This document shows, piece after piece, positions 61,998 through 64,000 of a stretch of DNA of 64,000 bases (positions are counted from its first letter, which is position 1; every line of letters begins with the position of its first letter). Source of the DNA: an uncultured Clostridia bacterium (GTDB lineage: Bacteria; Bacillota; Clostridia; Oscillospirales; Acutalibacteraceae). Location: NCBI GenBank assembly GCA_947630835.1, contig CANRIZ010000011.1:1-64000 (forward strand). Direction: 5' to 3'. The notes under the pieces are model-generated. The model was not told the DNA's origin. It saw only the letters and a program-made list of their open reading frames with translations, and made no database searches. The position numbers were made by a program, and so were the translations under genes.

Positions 61998-62756
61998 TTA
62001 TATTTCGATAAGAAGCTCAACCGGGCAGTGGTCGGAGCCGTAAATTTCGGAATGTATCGAAGCGCCTTTTAGATTTTCGTTGAGCCTTTCGGAAACTATA
62101 AAGTAGTCGATTCTCCACCCCGCGTTGCGTTCTCTTGCCTTCATACGGTAACTCCACCAGGAATACGCCTGCTCGGTATCGGGGTAGAAAAAACGGAAAG
62201 TATCTATAAATCCGCAGCCGAGCAGCGTAGTCATCTTTTCCCTTTCCTCGTCGGTAAAGCCCGGGTTCATTCTGTTGGTTTTCGGATTTTTAAGGTCTAT
62301 TTCGTTGTGCGCTACGTTCAAATCGCCGCAGAAGATTACGGGCTTTTTCTTGTCGAGAGAAAGTATGTATTTCCTGAAAAGGTCCTCCCAGGACATTCTG
62401 TATTCAAGCCTGCGAAGTCCGTCCTGCGAGTTGGGAGTGTAGCAGGTGACAAGGTAGTAGTTTTCAAACTCAAGCGTTATAACTCTGCCCTCGTTGTCAT
62501 AAAAAGCCTGATTTATGCCGTAGGTGACGGAAACAGGCTCGTCCTTTGTGAAAACGGCCGTACCCGAATACCCCTTTTTCTCCGCATAGTTCCAGTAACA
62601 GTGATATCCCTCGGGAGCAAAGTCAATCTGCCCTTGCTGAACCTTGGTTTCCTGTAAGCAGAAAGCGTCTGCGTCAAGCAAATTAAAGCTTTCAAGAAAA
62701 TCCTTATTCATAGCGGCGCGTATGCCGTTTACGTTCCAGGAAATAAATTTTTTCAT
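61998..62756 (-). CDS. xth: Exodeoxyribonuclease III (AP endonuclease)
   Basis: 252 residues of the EEP superfamily. KFISWNVNGIRAAMNK, LQETKVQQGQ, the catalytic GDLNVAHNEIDL and C-terminal YGSDHCPVELLI are all present. It repairs abasic sites and trims 3' ends. Monocistronic, convergent with hydA and divergent from the HAD phosphatase gene. Confidence 0.97.
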   Translation of the reverse strand: MKKFISWNVNGIRAAMNKDFLESFNLLDADAFCLQETKVQQGQIDFAPEGYHCYWNYAEKKGYSGTAVFTKDEPVSVTYGINQAFYDNEGRVITLEFENYYLVTCYTPNSQDGLRRLEYRMSWEDLFRKYILSLDKKKPVIFCGDLNVAHNEIDLKNPKTNRMNPGFTDEEREKMTTLLGCGFIDTFRFFYPDTEQAYSWWSYRMKARERNAGWRIDYFIVSERLNENLKGASIHSEIYGSDHCPVELLIEI

Positions 62757-62816
62757 CGTCTCACTCCTTACAGCTTATTTTACCATATCATCCGAGTAAA
62801 ATCTACCGTAAATTTA

Positions 62817-62845
62817 TTGACTTTACCCCGCCAAAAATGTAAAAT
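62817..62845 (+). promoter_or_regulatory. Promoter of the HAD-IIA gene
   Basis: TTGACT (62817-62822) and TAAAAT (62840-62845), 17-base spacer. Confidence 0.75.
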
Positions 62846-62876
62846 TACATAGGCAAAGCATTTAAGGAGAAAGAAT

Positions 62877-63665
62877 ATGGTTAAAAATAAGCTGTTTGAA
62901 AAAATCAAATATTTCATTATTGATATGGACGGTACGTTTTACCTTGACGGCAATATAATCGACGGTTCGCTCGATTTCTTGAAAAGGGTAAGAGAGTGCG
63001 GTAAGGATTATTGCTTTTTTACAAATAATTCTTCAAACAACGTCGAGGCGTGCAGGACCAAGCTTCGCAAAATGGGCTGCGACGTTGACGAGGGCAGGAT
63101 AGTTATTTCCTCCCATGTTACCATAGATTTTCTTAAACAAAATTGTAAAGACCAAACGGTTTACCTTTTGGGCAACGAAAGGCTTACAAACGATTTTTTA
63201 AACGCAGGGATAAAATTGGACTCCCAAAACCCCGATATAGTCGTGCTCGGCTTCGATACTACGCTGACTTACGAAAAAATCCATAAGGCTTGCGGCTTTT
63301 TGGCGCAGGGTAAGCGCTATATAGCGACGCATCCCGATTTTAACTGCCCGACCTCCGACGGCTTTATGCCGGATACGGGTTCTATGATGGCTATGTTCAA
63401 GGCTTCCACGGGCAGAGAACCCGAGGTTATGGGAAAGCCTATGAGCGCAACCGTAGAGTACCTTGAAAAAAAGCTCGGCTGCACAAAGGAGGAGCTTTGC
63501 TTTATCGGCGACAGGCTTGAAACCGATATTGCGGCAGGTATGAATAACGGCGTATGCTCCGTGCTTGTTTTAACGGGCGTTACCGATATTGAGGCTTACG
63601 AAAAAAGCGAAATAAAAGCTTCGTTTGTTGCCGAGTCACTGAGCGCTTTGAGTAAGGAGCTGTAA
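62877..63665 (+). CDS. HAD-IIA (NagD-like) phosphatase
   Basis: 262 residues. HAD motif I is in YFIIDMDGTFYLDG, motif II in YCFFTNNSSNN, the type IIA cap region contains GFMPDTGSMMAMF, and motif IV is FIGDRLETDIAAGMNNG. These cytoplasmic enzymes dephosphorylate small sugar or nucleotide phosphates; the substrate cannot be told from sequence. AAGGAGA precedes the ATG. An HD-domain gene follows 29 bases later, probably in the same transcript. Confidence 0.93.
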   Translation: MVKNKLFEKIKYFIIDMDGTFYLDGNIIDGSLDFLKRVRECGKDYCFFTNNSSNNVEACRTKLRKMGCDVDEGRIVISSHVTIDFLKQNCKDQTVYLLGNERLTNDFLNAGIKLDSQNPDIVVLGFDTTLTYEKIHKACGFLAQGKRYIATHPDFNCPTSDGFMPDTGSMMAMFKASTGREPEVMGKPMSATVEYLEKKLGCTKEELCFIGDRLETDIAAGMNNGVCSVLVLTGVTDIEAYEKSEIKASFVAESLSALSKEL

Positions 63666-63694
63666 AAGCTGAAATTATATTTTTGGTGAGCAAT

Positions 63695-64000
63695 ATGAAA
63701 AGCGAAATAATCGGCAATGCGCTTGAATTTGCGAAAAAATTTTTTGAAGGCTCTGCCGACGGGCATGATTTTTACCATACGTTCAGGGTTTACAAAACTG
63801 CGGTAAAAATAGCCGAGCAGGAAAATGCGGACGTGAATTTAACCGCCGTATGCGCCCTTTTGCACGATGTCGACGACAGGAAGCTGTCGCCGCAGACAAG
63901 CGAATACTTCGATAATGCGAGGGGTTTTCTTGCTTTGCAAAATATAAGCGCGCGGGAAACCGAAAAAATAATCGGCATAATTTCCGAAATTTCTTTCAAA
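63695..64000 (+). CDS. HD-domain phosphohydrolase (partial, cut by window end)
   Basis: The first 102 residues are visible. HDFYHTFRVYKTA and LLHDVDDRKL are the HD motif. Such YedJ/YpgQ-like proteins often hydrolyse nucleotides. The frame is still open at 64000. The ATG at 63695 has a weak GGTGAG site. Confidence 0.85.
   Translation, partial: MKSEIIGNALEFAKKFFEGSADGHDFYHTFRVYKTAVKIAEQENADVNLTAVCALLHDVDDRKLSPQTSEYFDNARGFLALQNISARETEKIIGIISEISFK

Overview
The window reads as the chromosome of a low-to-mid GC, strictly anaerobic Clostridia member, most likely a gut or rumen Oscillospiraceae/Ruminococcaceae-type organism. The reasons are the electron-bifurcating [FeFe]-hydrogenase genes, the clostridial glgB-C-D-A glycogen operon, ECF and QueT transporters, a small secreted dockerin pair, AGGAGG-type ribosome binding sites and TTG/GTG starts. 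The species assignment is inference.

Layout. 0.3-0.8 kb: a YgjP-like metallopeptidase. 1.0-14.0 kb: one long purine operon behind a ZTP riboswitch with an intrinsic terminator: purE, purF, purM, a formate/nitrite-type channel, purN, a PurO-like IMP cyclohydrolase, a stand-alone AICAR transformylase, purD, a one-piece purL and formate-THF ligase. Formate entry, its activation on folate and the two formyl-transfer steps are thus under one folate-stress sensor. The PurF has Gly where the glutaminase Cys should be. 14-16.7 kb: a cation exchanger, a cell-wall amidase and a DUF2461 protein.

16.8-17.4 kb: tRNA-Glu and tRNA-Met on the minus strand, with two 215-bp tandem repeats that each carry the 3' end of tRNA-Glu. 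17.7-23.8 kb: a compact phage head and packaging cassette (terS, terL, portal, protease, capsid, three connector-like proteins) with no integrase, replication, tail or lysis genes. It ends in a terminator directly before the glycogen operon (24-29.7 kb).

29.8-42.1 kb: queT behind a preQ1-type riboswitch, a two-component system, a truncated methyltransferase remnant, a PHP phosphoesterase, tRNA-Thr, an MFS permease with a thioredoxin-reductase-like flavoprotein, an L,D-transpeptidase, a PAP2 phosphatase, class II galT, and two paralogous secreted dockerin proteins. 42.5-42.8 kb: a small membrane protein under a perfect Gram-positive LexA box. 43-49 kb: obg, mrnC, a YitT protein, lepA, proX and hemW in one run, then metA.

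50-53.5 kb: a radical SAM protein and a vitamin B6 island (ECF S-component, pyridoxal kinase, divergent PdxR-type regulator). 53.7-61.9 kb: a hydrogenase operon interleaving HydC/HydB/HydA-type subunits with a second, sensor-like [FeFe]-hydrogenase protein, two DRTGG proteins, two GHKL ATPases and a PHP protein. 62-64 kb: exodeoxyribonuclease III, a HAD phosphatase and the start of an HD-domain protein cut by the window edge.
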